The notes below the pieces were generated by a model. It had not been told where the DNA came from, did not search any database, and saw only the letters and a list, made by a program, of their open reading frames with translations. A DNA stretch of 64,000 bases from contig NZ_BMXE01000012.1 in NCBI RefSeq assembly GCF_014651595.1, positions 35,191 through 99,190 of the forward strand, written 5' to 3'. The position numbers and the translations under genes were made by a program. The DNA comes from Pseudovibrio japonicus (GTDB lineage Bacteria > Pseudomonadota > Alphaproteobacteria > Rhizobiales > Stappiaceae). How positions within the stretch are numbered: position 1 is the stretch's first letter; every line of letters begins with the position of its first letter. Shown piece by piece: positions 18,248-26,571 of this stretch.

Positions 18248-20617
18248 TTAAGCCAAGTATTTGTTAAACACCTCAAGAGCAGCCAGCTTACGCGAAAGAT
18301 TTCCATCCAGCCATTGCTCCAACGCGCCAAGAACACTTTCCTGAGCATAGCAGCGCAGGCACAACGCAGCCCTCGGAATAAGGACACCGTTTTCCATCTG
18401 CGCAGCCTCGAAGATCTCACCCAATGCATTCACATCTGCATCCGCACTCACAAGCTCCATCGCGGCTACACGTAAACCACGTCGCGTGCTCTTCAGATAG
18501 CTACATACATCGATGTTAGCCTCAGGCTTTCCGGCCAAAATTTTCAGAGCTGAGGCAGAAACAGCATCGGTCTTGTCATTAAGCGCAGCAATCACAACAG
18601 CTTCAGCCTCAGGGTTGTACGAGGTACCAAGCAGCTCAACACGCATCGCACGCACAGCAACATCGTTCTCAGGCGGCAAGGCCAGAATACGCGCGATTGC
18701 CTCTTCAGAAAGCTCCAACCCATTATCAACCAGATGGACAAGGCTCTGACTGGCTGCAAAACGCACCTGCATTTGACGATCAGACAGTGCAGAAATCAGC
18801 GCATCAATCAACTCTGGACGCTTTGCATCCCCACAGATGCGCAGAGCCAGCAACCGAATGTCCAATGCCGGATCATCCGGACGCCCCGGCACAACCCGCT
18901 TCTTCTCGATTAGATCATTCGCAAGCTCAAGAAAACGCATGTCTTGCTTGCCCAGCTCCACCGGCTCTTCCGCCAGTTTCTCGATTTCCTCATCGGTGTT
19001 CAGGATCGCACCAAGCGTGGAACCTGGGAAGGCAACAACGTTGTCAGGCAGATCTTCCACACGCTCAATCGCCCCGTCCGGCACCTCATCAGCAACAGCA
19101 GGCTCCGCACCGGCAGTCACACTGGCCACCAGCTCCTCAGTAGAACGCTCTTCTACAACAACCTCCTCTTCCGCGACCGCTTCAACAGGGGCAGCCTGAG
19201 GTTCAATCACGTTGCCTTCGCGGTCGATCTGAACGCGCGGTGGCTTGTCCTCTCCCTTACCGTTATCACCAAGGTCAGAGGGATCCTTCTCCTTTGCACT
19301 GTCCAGAATATCCTGCTCATGCGCTTCAGGCATCAGCTTGCCGGAAACAGCCCAGACCAACTGCACAGCCGCATTGTCCGCAATATCCCCTTCCCCGTCA
19401 GAGAGCTTGGCAAGCGAGTTCAGTGCAGCAAGACGGATTTCCTGTTCTGCACTCGTCACCTGCTCTTGCAAGATAGCCAGCCCTTCAACGCACGGCTTCT
19501 CACCATGCAGCACAATGAAGGCTTTCAGAACAGGTTCTTCCTTGCGGTGCGTCGCAATCTCGGTCAGCAACGTCTCCGTTGTCTCATTCTCGATCTTAGC
19601 AAGCACAGGGATCAGCGCTGCAACAAACACATCGCTTGCACTACGCAAGGATCGCTCAATACGCTCAATCAGTGCCTCCGGCTTGGCGATCTCACCAGCA
19701 GCCATCCGCTCAAGTGCCATCACGCGCAAGGTGTCTTCCTCATCCTCAAACGCCACTTTCTCCAGTTTTGAGAACGAGAGTTTACCCAGAGCCTTTAGCG
19801 CCAACCGACGCATTTGCGGCGCACTGTCAGCAAGCAGCACAGCCAGATCCGCTTCTTCACCACGTGCCATCAGCACTTCCGCAGCAGCAACACGCACATC
19901 CGGATCCGCATCCGCAAACAGAACGCGCAAAATCTCGCCAACACGCTCATCCTGTACAGTAGAAAGCGCACGCGCAGTGTGTTCCCGCACCCGAGCCGAC
20001 GCATCTGTTGCGAGTGTGGCCAGCTCAAGCAAACCAGCGGCCCCCATCTCGGAAAGCGCCACAGTCACTTCGGGCCAGACCTCCTGACCAAACGGATCGC
20101 GCGCGGCCTCCAGCAAAGCGGCAGCCGAGGCTTCACACTTCAGCGTGCCCAGCGCCAGAATAGCTTTACGCTGCACATCCAGCCAATCATCCCACTCAGC
20201 CCCGTAGCCATCCCACGCCACCTCATCCTCGCAGCGGTCCTTAACGAGCTTTGTCAGCCATTCCTCAGCAACCGCACCGCCCACAAGGGCAAGCCCGTCA
20301 ATCGCAGAAAGCTTCACCTCCAGCACAGGATCATTCAGCAGGCTCCACAACAGCACATCAGCATCCAACCCCTTGTCCGCGCGGATCAAAGACTCAATCG
20401 CATCACTGCGAACATCTTCACCCTCATCCCGCAGCGCGCTGGCAAGCGCTGCCTGAGCAGCCGAAGTACCAAATTTCCCCAGTATCTGAGCGGATAAACA
20501 CTTTTCTCGCTCTTCGCCATTTGCAAGCAACTCACAAAGGATCTTCACGAGCTTATCGCTCGCTTCGCTTGGTTCGCTCACAAAGTCCTGATCCAGATGC
20601 CTGGTGGAAACCGTCAT
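18248..20617 (-). CDS. Large HEAT-repeat protein next to the idr operon
   Basis: 789 residues with no signal peptide. Residues 20-430 and 560-789 are made of HEAT/PBS-lyase type helical repeats (units such as DPVLEVKLSAIDGLALVG, DADPDVRVAAAEVL and DRQMQVRFAASQSLVHL). They are separated by an acidic, low-complexity linker (about 435-545, rich in Glu, Val, Ala and Pro). HEAT solenoids are protein-binding scaffolds. It lies 156 bases downstream of idrA on the same strand but after a terminator, so it may be expressed partly by read-through. A role in folding, cofactor loading or export quality control of the molybdoenzyme is an inference from position only. The ribosome binding site is GAGGAG. 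Confidence 0.85.
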   Translation of the reverse strand: MTVSTRHLDQDFVSEPSEASDKLVKILCELLANGEEREKCLSAQILGKFGTSAAQAALASALRDEGEDVRSDAIESLIRADKGLDADVLLWSLLNDPVLEVKLSAIDGLALVGGAVAEEWLTKLVKDRCEDEVAWDGYGAEWDDWLDVQRKAILALGTLKCEASAAALLEAARDPFGQEVWPEVTVALSEMGAAGLLELATLATDASARVREHTARALSTVQDERVGEILRVLFADADPDVRVAAAEVLMARGEEADLAVLLADSAPQMRRLALKALGKLSFSKLEKVAFEDEEDTLRVMALERMAAGEIAKPEALIERIERSLRSASDVFVAALIPVLAKIENETTETLLTEIATHRKEEPVLKAFIVLHGEKPCVEGLAILQEQVTSAEQEIRLAALNSLAKLSDGEGDIADNAAVQLVWAVSGKLMPEAHEQDILDSAKEKDPSDLGDNGKGEDKPPRVQIDREGNVIEPQAAPVEAVAEEEVVVEERSTEELVASVTAGAEPAVADEVPDGAIERVEDLPDNVVAFPGSTLGAILNTDEEIEKLAEEPVELGKQDMRFLELANDLIEKKRVVPGRPDDPALDIRLLALRICGDAKRPELIDALISALSDRQMQVRFAASQSLVHLVDNGLELSEEAIARILALPPENDVAVRAMRVELLGTSYNPEAEAVVIAALNDKTDAVSASALKILAGKPEANIDVCSYLKSTRRGLRVAAMELVSADADVNALGEIFEAAQMENGVLIPRAALCLRCYAQESVLGALEQWLDGNLSRKLAALEVFNKYLA

Positions 20618-20727
20618 GATTGGCTCTTCTCCTCAAGCGTGTTCCCGGAAAGTGGAGACCAGTTCTCAGGCAACAGTACGCAAAAACTAAAACTGGAAGC
20701 GGCTTGGATAAGCCCCTTGGCACAGAC

Positions 20728-20763
20728 AAAGAAAAGTACTGGCGGGGTTCAACCCCCGCCAGC
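20728..20763 (-). terminator. Rho-independent terminator of the idr operon
   Basis: On the minus strand CTGGCGGGGG-ttgaa-CCCCGCCAG followed by TACTTTTCTTT, directly after the idrA stop codon. Confidence 0.88.
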
Positions 20764-20773
20764 TCGTGTGTTC

Positions 20774-23449
20774 CTATGCAATATCGCGACGTGCGAAAGA
20801 CATGGACCGGAAACTATCCTTGTATGGGCTTGTGCCGATCTTCTTGATCCGGCCAACACCCATCTTGTAGTTGTAGTTCCCGCTGATCCAGTCCACCACA
20901 CGGCCAGACAAAGCGTTCGCTGGCTGTGCAGTGTGCAGGAAGTCCATGTAAAGCATACCCTTCTTCAGCGCCGGGGTAACAATGGCTACCGCAGTAATCG
21001 CTGCTTCGGTCAACTCGATATGGCCGGCTTCCATCAGTTTGGTGAAGGTGAAGTCATCGCCCTCAATGCCCACAGTGGTGTCTGTCTGCACCGGAATACG
21101 GTCAGAGTAGAGCATCACGTAGTCACCGTTCTCGATACCGCGCTCTTTGGCGTCATCTGGATGAATTTCAACCCAGTTCTCAGGCCAGCGCTGCACGATG
21201 TAAGGACGACGGCGGTCATCATAACCGGACTGCCAACGCTCGTTGATACGACCGGAAGTCACCCAAAGCTCATCATCCTTAGGCTTCATCCATGCCCAGT
21301 AATCGGAGAACAGGCTCCATGGGCTCTTTTGGATGTTGCACTTACCCGTTTGAGAGTTGAAGTGAGTGAGCTTCTTGTTGTAGCGATTGGAACCACTTGG
21401 ACCAGTCTCGGACAGCTCACGGGTTGTGTCATGCAGACGCTTGGTCCCCTGCAGGGTGCCATCTTCAAGCATAACAACCGGACCCTGAATACCGTCCGTG
21501 CCGAACTCGGCAAACTTTTCGTGAAGTGTCTTGCCTTCCTTCTGCGCAGCAACCTTCAGCATAAAGAAGTCTTTGCGGCTGCCACGGGAGAATCGAGCCG
21601 CTTCTTCAAGCACTTCGTTGGAGTTCTTCCAATCGTAGCCCTTAAAGCCCATCTTCTTCGCAAGGTTCGCAACAATCCACCAATCCGGTTTCGCTTCACC
21701 CGGTGCATCGTAAAATTTTGGATACAGCCGCAGACGACGCTCACCGTTTGCACGGGTGAATGTGTCTTCGCCCCAACCAGCAGCCGGGAACACGATGTCT
21801 GCGAAACGTGCGCCAATCGGATCTACGAGGTAGATGTCCTGGTTCACAACAACCATGCCACCGCTATCGACACGCTTCTTCAGCGTATTGATGATCGCTT
21901 GCTTGTCGTAGGAACGCACCTGATGCGGGTTCTGAACAGTCAACTCCTCAAACTTCGCTGCAAGAGACTGGGACCCACACATGGACTGGATCCAAGTGTT
22001 ACCAATCACATGAGCAAAGCGGGTGTGTCCACTCATCAGATACCGGTCCGTATCCATTGCACGGCGCCGACGGCCCGGCAGCTTTTCAGGAGACTTGTTG
22101 CGTGGGTAAGACCCACCCTTCAGGCCACCACGCTGGTGACCACCAGCACGGCCAATAACCTGACCCGGACGACCACCACAGCCACAGATAATACCAAGCG
22201 AAGAAATCGCATTGGTGTTACCAGTGTTATTGGACCAGTAGAAGCCCTTCTCGATCATGATGGACGTCTTAGGGCGAGACCCATCTTCACGTGGTTTCGC
22301 CATCCACTCAGCCGCCTTGTAGATTTTCTCTACATCGATCTGAGCAATCTCGGCAGCAGCTGTTGGTTCAAACTCGTCCTGTGCCATCAGCCACTTAACG
22401 AAGTCATCGTAGCCGTCGGTCTGGAACATGCCCCATGTGGTCCGCCACTGCCAGGGCGTGTTACGTGTCCCCTGGCCGAAACCTGAAGAGCTTTCCCACT
22501 TGTTGTTGACCCAATCACGGATCCATTCAGCGTCCTGCCAGCCATTCTCGATGATCACACGAGCAATCGCATTCACAACAAGAAGGTCGGTTCCCGGCTG
22601 AATGTCCAGCCACAAACCACCATTCTTCTCGGCATACGCCACACCAGCGGTCTTACGCGGGATCATGAAGATGGTCTTCTGACCATTCTGGATTGCAGGC
22701 ATCATCCAGTCAGTGAACAGGATGGTTTTGGACTCGTAAGGGTCCGTACCGCACACCAGCAGCGTCTCGGCATCCTTCCAGTCCTGATAGGACGGACCGA
22801 AGTTGTCGAACCCGGCGTCCCTAAAGCCCGGCGTGGACGTCACATCAGACGGCGTGTCGTGGAATGTGAAGTTCGCGGTGCTGACAGAGCGCAGAGCATA
22901 CTTGGAAATCGCGTAGGTGTTTTCCATGTAGCCGTAGGAGAATGTCTTCACGCAGAAAGCATTCTCACCGTGCTTCTTGATGACGTGCTTACCAACTTCC
23001 GCAGCAATCTCCAGAGCCAGATCCCAAGTGACGGGCATCAAAGTGCCGAACATGCGGATCATCGGTGACTTCAGGCGATCGCGGGTTGGGGTCTGCGGGT
23101 TGTAAACCTTCTTCGCCAGCGCACCACCACGGATAGAAGAATTACCATTGATGTTTACATGCTTGGTATCTTTATCCGGAATGATGATTACATGGTGAGG
23201 TTCACCCTTGTGCAGCACAACGTTGTACTGGTTAGGAGCAACCCATGGACCCAGCGGATCAACCGGGAAGTCGACGCCAAAGGCATTTTCAGCAGCTTTC
23301 TCGCCGCCCACCTTGCCGCCCTTCACAGGCCAGCGATAGATCTTGTAACCACACGCTACGATACAATAATCACATGCAGTGGAAAGAACATCAGCATCTA
23401 CCGGAGGCAGCGGAATGTTTGTCCCAGGAATGTAGTAGGGAGTTGACAT
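20774..23449 (-). CDS. idrA: Probable iodate reductase molybdopterin subunit (AioA-like)
   Basis: 891-residue molybdopterin oxidoreductase of the DMSO-reductase superfamily, arsenite oxidase branch. The N-terminal iron-sulfur motif is C26-x2-C29-x3-C33, and the position of the usual fourth Cys is Ser105 (NSSIRGG), as in AioA enzymes that carry a [3Fe-4S] cluster. Mo-cofactor regions follow (CGTDPYESKT, IICGCGGRPGQVIGRAGGHQRGG) and the C-terminal dinucleotide-binding domain (ELWVTSGRINERWQSG). It is longer than typical AioA (about 820-830 residues). The neighbours are a Rieske subunit and two di-haem peroxidases instead of aio regulatory genes, which matches the idrABP1P2 iodate reductase set of Pseudomonas sp. 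SCT and Denitromonas. It has no Tat signal and should be exported with IdrB. Ribosome binding site GAGGAG. An atypical arsenite oxidase is the alternative. Confidence 0.85.
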   Translation of the reverse strand: MSTPYYIPGTNIPLPPVDADVLSTACDYCIVACGYKIYRWPVKGGKVGGEKAAENAFGVDFPVDPLGPWVAPNQYNVVLHKGEPHHVIIIPDKDTKHVNINGNSSIRGGALAKKVYNPQTPTRDRLKSPMIRMFGTLMPVTWDLALEIAAEVGKHVIKKHGENAFCVKTFSYGYMENTYAISKYALRSVSTANFTFHDTPSDVTSTPGFRDAGFDNFGPSYQDWKDAETLLVCGTDPYESKTILFTDWMMPAIQNGQKTIFMIPRKTAGVAYAEKNGGLWLDIQPGTDLLVVNAIARVIIENGWQDAEWIRDWVNNKWESSSGFGQGTRNTPWQWRTTWGMFQTDGYDDFVKWLMAQDEFEPTAAAEIAQIDVEKIYKAAEWMAKPREDGSRPKTSIMIEKGFYWSNNTGNTNAISSLGIICGCGGRPGQVIGRAGGHQRGGLKGGSYPRNKSPEKLPGRRRRAMDTDRYLMSGHTRFAHVIGNTWIQSMCGSQSLAAKFEELTVQNPHQVRSYDKQAIINTLKKRVDSGGMVVVNQDIYLVDPIGARFADIVFPAAGWGEDTFTRANGERRLRLYPKFYDAPGEAKPDWWIVANLAKKMGFKGYDWKNSNEVLEEAARFSRGSRKDFFMLKVAAQKEGKTLHEKFAEFGTDGIQGPVVMLEDGTLQGTKRLHDTTRELSETGPSGSNRYNKKLTHFNSQTGKCNIQKSPWSLFSDYWAWMKPKDDELWVTSGRINERWQSGYDDRRRPYIVQRWPENWVEIHPDDAKERGIENGDYVMLYSDRIPVQTDTTVGIEGDDFTFTKLMEAGHIELTEAAITAVAIVTPALKKGMLYMDFLHTAQPANALSGRVVDWISGNYNYKMGVGRIKKIGTSPYKDSFRSMSFARRDIA

Positions 23450-23459
23450 GATTTACTCC

Positions 23460-24056
23460 TCACCCTTTGAGATTGTCGTAGCGGCCATAGATCAGCCCGA
23501 ACATACCGACGGCATAAACATCATCACCATCCAGCTCGAGAAGGACCTGAGGTAGGCTCTGGTAAGCCTGACCGGAAATAAAGATACCGTGGCGGGTTAG
23601 GTCAAAGGTGGTCAGGTGAAGGGGGCATGGGCCCAGCGCCTTATCACCTTTTTGATAAGTCCCCTGAAGCGGACCACCCTGATGCGTACAGGTGTAGTTG
23701 AACGCCACAATGTCCTTGTCAGCCCCAATACCGCCGCCAGCTTCCCTGCCCAGCTTCACAATCATGGACTCGCAATAAGCGCCTTCGTCCGGATAGTTGA
23801 AGTCGAGCGGCTCATCCTCTTTCAGATCAGAAAGCTTACAAATGAACTTGCGCTCATACGTGGAGACCATGGCAGGCATCTTCGCGGAGGAAGGACCAGA
23901 CTTGAGAGCCACCATAACGGTGAAGGTAGAAATACCGGAAGTCAGCAGAAACTGACGGCGTGTCATCACACAGCGCTTGCCGGTTTTTGCGATTTCCTCT
24001 GGGCCGTTAACGACCTCAACCATCTCAGGAGAGACGGACTTAGGTTGATGTGTCAT
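23460..24056 (-). CDS. idrB: Probable iodate reductase Rieske subunit
   Basis: Small [2Fe-2S] subunit that passes electrons between a periplasmic c-type carrier and IdrA. A Tat signal (TRRQFLLTSG, about residues 32-41) carries the folded IdrAB complex to the periplasm. Rieske ligands are C123-T-H125 (CTHQGG) and C144-P-L-H147 (CPLHLTTFDL). Both cysteines that form the disulfide in bc1-type Rieske proteins are replaced (Gly in CTHQGG, Leu in CPLH), which suggests a modest redox potential. The ATG at 24056 has AGGAG six bases upstream; an ATG two codons earlier touches the same site and is less likely. Ten bases separate its stop from idrA. Confidence 0.86.
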   Translation of the reverse strand: MTHQPKSVSPEMVEVVNGPEEIAKTGKRCVMTRRQFLLTSGISTFTVMVALKSGPSSAKMPAMVSTYERKFICKLSDLKEDEPLDFNYPDEGAYCESMIVKLGREAGGGIGADKDIVAFNYTCTHQGGPLQGTYQKGDKALGPCPLHLTTFDLTRHGIFISGQAYQSLPQVLLELDGDDVYAVGMFGLIYGRYDNLKG

Positions 24057-24068
24057 CTCCATCTCCTC

Positions 24069-25211
24069 TTAATTCGTTACAGCCGGAAGTGGCTCATACT
24101 CAGGAAGATCAGGTGTCTCCATGGTAAGACGCTCGCCAGAGAAGCTCTCTACGAAAGCAACCAGATCAGCTTTCTCATCGTCGGTCAGACCAAGAGGCTT
24201 AATCAGGTCAGTTTTTGTTGCTGCCCAGTCATTGGTGCCACCACCCTGATTGTAGAACTCGACCACATCTTCAAGAGTCTCCAGCATGCCGTTGTGCATG
24301 TAAGGAGCGGTGTATTTGGTGTAACGCAGAGACGGCACACGGAACTTGCCCAGATCGGCTTCTTGCTTTGTCACGAAGTAAAGGCCCGGATCATCCTTCC
24401 ACTTGCGGTATTTCTCTTCCGTGGACCCCTTTGCTAAAAGCTCAAACCGGAAGGTGATCTGCGCAAGCTCGTCTGTTTCCCAGCCGTCATAAGCTGGAAC
24501 GCCGAGGTTGTAGTACTTCTGGTTGGAGATCAAAGCACCATCGTGACAGGTGGAACAGCCAGCCTTACCGGTGAAAAGCTCCATGCCCCGCTTCTGCTGA
24601 TCACTCAGAGCATCATCATCACCCAGCATATAGAGATCAAACGGAGTATCACGCTGAACGATAGACCGCTCAAACGCAGCAATCGCCATATAAGCGTCAC
24701 GCATCAAAGGATATTCGGTGCCGAACACATCGTTAAAGCGCTCACGATACTCAGGAATAAACGCAAGGCGCGCTTCCATCATGTCGTCTTCACCGTTACC
24801 AGCAACACCACCACGCGCAGCGGTGCGGGCTTCAGCTTCCAAAGACTTGGAAATACCAGTCCAGAACAGGTTACCGTAATAAGCGGTGTTCACGATGGTG
24901 GGCGAGTTACGCCAGTGAACTGTACCCGGGTAGCCCAGAGAGATCTTGTCTGGGAAGTCCCAGCCAAGTTCTGGTAGGTGACATGCCGAGCATGGCATGG
25001 AACCGTTACCGGACAGGCGTGGATCAAAGAACAGCAGCTTACCCAGCTCAACCTTTTCAGGTGTCATCGGGTTATCTGGTGGAGAAGGCGGCTCTCCCAA
25101 AGGAGCCAATTCCGCAGGGCGTTGTTCTGCAGCTTGAACACCAGCTGCAACTGCAACAATAGAAATACCAGCAAGTGCAATCACACCAACGGTTCTTTTG
25201 AATATTGTCAT
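24069..25211 (-). CDS. Di-haem cytochrome c peroxidase of the idr cluster
   Basis: 380 residues with a Sec signal peptide (basic start, hydrophobic core, cut near VQAAEQ). Member of the bacterial di-haem cytochrome c peroxidase/MauG family, with two CxxCH sites at C74-x2-C77-H78 (CSACH) and C219-x2-C222-H223 (CSTCH). The downstream PYMHNGML motif supplies the axial Met of the electron-transfer haem. In iodate reducers IdrP1 and IdrP2 are proposed to remove hydrogen peroxide produced with hypoiodous acid or other intermediates. It sits between idrB and the second peroxidase gene with gaps of 12 bases on each side. Which of the two is IdrP1 or IdrP2 cannot be assigned here. Confidence 0.88.
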   Translation of the reverse strand: MTIFKRTVGVIALAGISIVAVAAGVQAAEQRPAELAPLGEPPSPPDNPMTPEKVELGKLLFFDPRLSGNGSMPCSACHLPELGWDFPDKISLGYPGTVHWRNSPTIVNTAYYGNLFWTGISKSLEAEARTAARGGVAGNGEDDMMEARLAFIPEYRERFNDVFGTEYPLMRDAYMAIAAFERSIVQRDTPFDLYMLGDDDALSDQQKRGMELFTGKAGCSTCHDGALISNQKYYNLGVPAYDGWETDELAQITFRFELLAKGSTEEKYRKWKDDPGLYFVTKQEADLGKFRVPSLRYTKYTAPYMHNGMLETLEDVVEFYNQGGGTNDWAATKTDLIKPLGLTDDEKADLVAFVESFSGERLTMETPDLPEYEPLPAVTN

Positions 25212-25223
25212 CTTAGCAGCCCC

Positions 25224-26297
25224 CTAATTCTTCTTGTTCCGCCAGTCTTCGATCAACTCGTAAGAGTAGTCGTCGGCTGCCCAAACGTATTCAGGAGTGT
25301 CGAAGCTGTCGCCAGACAAGGCCTTCAGGAACGCAACCAGATTGGCCTTCTCGCTGTTCTTCAAATTGAGTGGCTTCAGACGTGCATCTTTGTTGACATC
25401 ATCACCGCCGCCTTGGTTGTAAAACTCTACAACCTCTTCAAGGGTCACCAGCATGCCGTTGTGCATGTAGGGCGCGGTATAAGTCAGCTCACGAAGAGTA
25501 GGCGTCAGGAAGGACCGTTTGGCCTCTTCCTTATGATCCCGGATGAACGCCCCCTGATCCTCGCGTAGGTTCATGTAGTTGTTCACCCCCATGAACTTCG
25601 CGTAGGTCACATAGGTGATGTGACGTAGCGGGTCCGACCAGATCTCAGGGTTGTTTGGAACACCGATATTGTGCGGTTGATCATCTGTGAAGCGGTTGCC
25701 GGAGTGACAGGAAGAACATCCTGCTTTGCCCATAAACAGCTCATAACCGCGTCTTTCCGAAACAGTCAGCTCGCCACGGTCAAACCCGGAACCTTTTGAT
25801 CTAATGGATTTAAGAAAAGCTTCTAATGCACTGCGAGCACCACCATTGGATGGTTCTCCCTTACCCGCAGCTTCAAACATTTTAACGTAAACCGGATCCT
25901 GCTTCAGACGCTCCTGCATGATCCGCATATCCATGTTCATGATGTAGGTCTCGGTGATCATGCCACGAGACACATCGTTTAGGTTTGTTCCCAAACGACC
26001 ATCATGCATCCAGGCTTCCCGGAGCCCGACATTCGCCAGTGTTGGCGTGTTACGGAAACCCTCTGTCCCAGAATATGCGGTAGAGAGCTGTTCGCCATCC
26101 GTGAACGCCTTAGCTGGTTCATGACATGTTGAACAGCTAAGGTTGGTGTCACCAGATAAGCGGCTATCAAAAAATAAACGTTTTCCAAGTTCCACGAGAG
26201 CAGGATTCTGCTCAATCTTTGCAACAGGCCCCAAATCTGTTGCAAATGCCGCAGTGCTCGTCATCAAAGCAATCGATATACTGACGAGAAGGCGCAT
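25224..26297 (-). CDS. Di-haem cytochrome c peroxidase, first gene of the idr operon
   Basis: 357 residues from the ATG at 26297, which has GGGGG five bases upstream and starts a clear Sec signal (MRLLVSISIALMTSTAAFA). An in-frame start 14 codons earlier would spoil the signal peptide. Haem sites are C55-x2-C58-H59 (CSTCH) and C194-x2-C197-H198 (CSSCH), and PYMHNGML carries the axial Met. It is paralogous to the next gene. As the promoter-proximal gene it follows the FNR-like box at 26401-26414. Periplasmic peroxide removal during iodate reduction is the likely role, inferred from the family and the cluster. Confidence 0.88.
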   Translation of the reverse strand: MRLLVSISIALMTSTAAFATDLGPVAKIEQNPALVELGKRLFFDSRLSGDTNLSCSTCHEPAKAFTDGEQLSTAYSGTEGFRNTPTLANVGLREAWMHDGRLGTNLNDVSRGMITETYIMNMDMRIMQERLKQDPVYVKMFEAAGKGEPSNGGARSALEAFLKSIRSKGSGFDRGELTVSERRGYELFMGKAGCSSCHSGNRFTDDQPHNIGVPNNPEIWSDPLRHITYVTYAKFMGVNNYMNLREDQGAFIRDHKEEAKRSFLTPTLRELTYTAPYMHNGMLVTLEEVVEFYNQGGGDDVNKDARLKPLNLKNSEKANLVAFLKALSGDSFDTPEYVWAADDYSYELIEDWRNKKN

Positions 26298-26400
26298 TGT
26301 TACCCCCAATTTGCCTAGGATGACGCCGGCGAGACTCAATATCAGGACAGCATCGATCCGCTAATACCCGCCATTTCTGCATGGGGTTGGACTGCTTTCA

Positions 26401-26414
26401 TTGATTACAATCAG
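26401..26414. promoter_or_regulatory. FNR-like box upstream of the idr operon
   Basis: TTGAT-taca-ATCAG, one mismatch from the FNR/ANR consensus TTGAT-N4-ATCAA. Its centre lies about 110 bases before the first idr start codon. A TATTAG hexamer on the minus strand (26361-26366) could serve as the -10 element. Confidence 0.65.
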
Positions 26415-26499
26415 GAGTTAGGTACAAGAGTTCCAAACAACGAAATTTTTCTCGCTTGTTCGGGTAAGAAAACATTGAATAAAAGTAATCCGTAGAATA

Positions 26500-26513
26500 T
26501 TGATTTATATCAA
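26500..26513. promoter_or_regulatory. Perfect FNR box upstream of the Crp/Fnr regulator gene
   Basis: TTGAT-ttat-ATCAA, an exact match to the FNR/ANR/FixK-type consensus, 58 bases before the regulator start codon. A TTTACG hexamer 20 bases downstream (26534-26539) is placed like the -10 element of a class II FNR promoter. Confidence 0.78.
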
Positions 26514-26571
26514 TGTCCACGAGAACTGGGGACTTTACGCCAAATCACGCAAAAAGCGGGGAGCTTAACGC

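Noticed and set aside
20774..26297. Calling the molybdoenzyme operon an arsenite oxidase (aioBA)
   Set aside because: Two di-haem peroxidase genes in the operon, the greater length of the large subunit and the absence of aioXSR-type regulatory genes fit iodate reductase better. The alternative is kept in the feature text because no tree could be built.
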